Assembly: GCA_041391125.1 (NCBI GenBank)
Contig: JAWKON010000033.1
Location: 30,193-94,192, forward strand
Length of the DNA stretch: 64,000 nucleotides
Direction of reading: 5' to 3'
Origin: JACKBC01 sp041391125
Lineage (GTDB): Bacteria; Chloroflexota; Anaerolineae; Caldilineales; Caldilineaceae
Made by a program: the position numbers and the translations under genes. Shown piece after piece: positions 62,994-64,000 of this stretch; the first letter of the stretch is position 1; every line of letters starts with the position of its first letter. Below the pieces are notes generated by a model. It saw only the letters and a program-made list of their open reading frames with translations, made no database searches and was not told the DNA's origin.

Positions 62994-64000
62994 ATGAACC
63001 ACAGCGGTCTCGACGAAATAGCCCAACGCGAACAGGAACGCCAGCGCCAGTTTCGCTGCCGCATCCGCTGCTGCGCCAGCACGCCCTGCCTTTCTTCTGG
63101 CGGCGCCGCGGTGGAACAGGCGTTTAAGGAGTCCATCGCCGCCCACAATTTGGATGCCGAAGTGGAAGTCGTCAGCACCGGCTGCATGGGACCGTGCAGC
63201 CGCGGCCCTATGGTTACCGTGCAAATACATGGCGCCCCGGATGTAATCTACGAAAATGTCACCACAGATGCGGCCCGCGCCATTTTGGAAGAGCACGTGG
63301 GGCAGGCGCAGCCCGTTGAGAAACACCTTGTCCCGATGGATAGCCCATTCTTTGCCAAGCAGACCAAAGTCGTGCTGGCCAATAGCGGCGTCATCGACCC
63401 CGAGCGACTGGAAGATGCCGTGGCCCACGGCGCCTATGACGCGTTGGCCCATGCGCTCCACGAAATGACACCCGAAGAGGTCTGCGACGCCATTGTCAAC
63501 AGCGGGCTGCGCGGCCGCGGCGGCGCCGGTTATCCCACCGGTCTTAAGTGGCAAATGGTGCGCAAAGCCACCCCAAAAGGTCAGGGCGGCGAGCGCAAAT
63601 ATGTGGTGGCCAATGGCGACGAAGGCGACCCCGGCGCCTATATGGACCGCACGCTTATGGAGTCCGACCCGCACCGGGTGCTGGAGGGGATGGCGATTGC
63701 CGGCTACGCGGTGGGCGCCGAGCAGGGCTATGTTTATGTGCGCGGGGAATATCCCATTGCGGCCAAACGGCTGGAGCGCGCCATCCGCCTGGCGGAACGC
63801 CGCGGTCTTTTGGGCAGCCGCATTTTAGACACCAATTTTAACTTTCGCATCGATGTGCGTATCGGCGCCGGCGCTTTTGTGTGTGGCGAGGAGACCGCGC
63901 TCATGGCCTCGATTATGGGGCGACGCGGCCAGCCTGTGCCGCGCCCACCCTATCCCGCCACCAGCGGATTGTGGGGCCAGCCCACGCTGATCAACAATGT
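62994..64000 (+). CDS. NuoF/HoxF-type NADH-binding diaphorase subunit with N-terminal thioredoxin-like domain, partial
   Basis: The frame is open from ATG 62994 (after AAGGAG) to the window end, giving about 335 aa. The N-terminus has CRIRCCASTPCLSSGG and EVVSTGCMGPCSRGPMVTVQ, the four-Cys thioredoxin-like [2Fe-2S] domain of NuoE/HoxF/FdsB-type proteins (about residues 22-75). Then come SGLRGRGGAGYPTGLKW (FMN-binding), VANGDEGDPGAYMDRTLMES and GAGAFVCGEETALMASIMGR (NADH/FMN site, about 290-310). The C-terminal [4Fe-4S] part lies beyond the window. It is likely the NAD-reducing module of a soluble formate dehydrogenase, hydrogenase or electron-bifurcating complex. Confidence 0.9.
   Translation, partial: MNHSGLDEIAQREQERQRQFRCRIRCCASTPCLSSGGAAVEQAFKESIAAHNLDAEVEVVSTGCMGPCSRGPMVTVQIHGAPDVIYENVTTDAARAILEEHVGQAQPVEKHLVPMDSPFFAKQTKVVLANSGVIDPERLEDAVAHGAYDALAHALHEMTPEEVCDAIVNSGLRGRGGAGYPTGLKWQMVRKATPKGQGGERKYVVANGDEGDPGAYMDRTLMESDPHRVLEGMAIAGYAVGAEQGYVYVRGEYPIAAKRLERAIRLAERRGLLGSRILDTNFNFRIDVRIGAGAFVCGEETALMASIMGRRGQPVPRPPYPATSGLWGQPTLINN

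Overview
This window looks like a chromosomal stretch from a Chloroflexota bacterium (Anaerolineae/Caldilineae type), probably a metagenome-assembled contig. The assignment is an inference. It rests on the gene repertoire: long runs of sugar/nucleoside catabolism genes with MalFG-type transporters, TIM-barrel isomerases, SdrD/DUF11-type surface proteins, and secreted proteins ending in a hydrophobic Y-[LF]-P tail. The abundance of intergenic hairpins points the same way. Coding DNA is GC-rich; some intergenic parts (about 59.8-60.3 kb and 25.57-25.7 kb) are AT-rich. No rRNA, tRNA or CRISPR array was recognised.

Layout. (1) 1-22.85 kb, all on the minus strand: a helicase cut by the window edge, two SIS-domain sugar isomerases, a small Phd-like antitoxin, a PfkB kinase, three nucleoside hydrolases, an ADP-ribosylglycohydrolase, a sugar-type ABC importer (two permeases and a lipoprotein), an SDR dehydrogenase, a GxxExxY protein, two xylose-isomerase-like TIM barrels, an HD hydrolase, a Gfo/Idh/MocA oxidoreductase, a homocysteine S-methyltransferase-like protein, a 98-aa conserved protein and a ferredoxin/ASKHA corrinoid-activator-like protein. 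A divergent nicotinate phosphoribosyltransferase follows on the plus strand. Together this reads as uptake and breakdown of nucleosides, ADP-ribose and glycosides, NAD precursor salvage, and methyl-group metabolism. (2) 24.9-31.3 kb: a phosphate regulon phoB-pstS-pstC-pstA-pstB-phoU with 11-bp-phased PHO-box-like repeats before phoB, pstS and phoU. (3) 31.7-38.3 kb: two small membrane proteins, a copper amine oxidase catalytic domain and a separate amine-oxidase N-domain-like protein, and a large VPS10/BNR propeller protein. (4) 38.7-53.3 kb: the most interesting part. A sigma-like factor, a 77-aa ORF, a tandem anti-sigma-like protein and a TPR-CHAT protease form a translationally coupled operon. 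Next to it are a small beta-rich protein, a subtilisin-like protease, a giant HExxH/VWA secreted protein, a YpfJ-type metallopeptidase, and an EAD1 (effector-associated domain 1) protein of the kind found in bacterial conflict systems. (5) 53.3-64 kb: a VOC protein, a 1781-aa SdrD/DUF11 repeat surface protein, a 1.6-kb non-coding AT-rich stretch, another TIM barrel, a homoserine-acetyltransferase-like alpha/beta hydrolase, and the start of a NuoF/HoxF-type diaphorase running off the end.

Two features run through the whole window. First, about 17 genes are split by single-base frameshifts, mainly in 0-24.8 kb and 60.9-62.4 kb; several are compensated within the gene, which suggests sequencing or assembly indels more than real decay. 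The coordinates given span the reconstructed genes. Second, many gaps between genes hold a long inverted repeat whose arms are short tandem repeats, with a different repeat unit at most sites.
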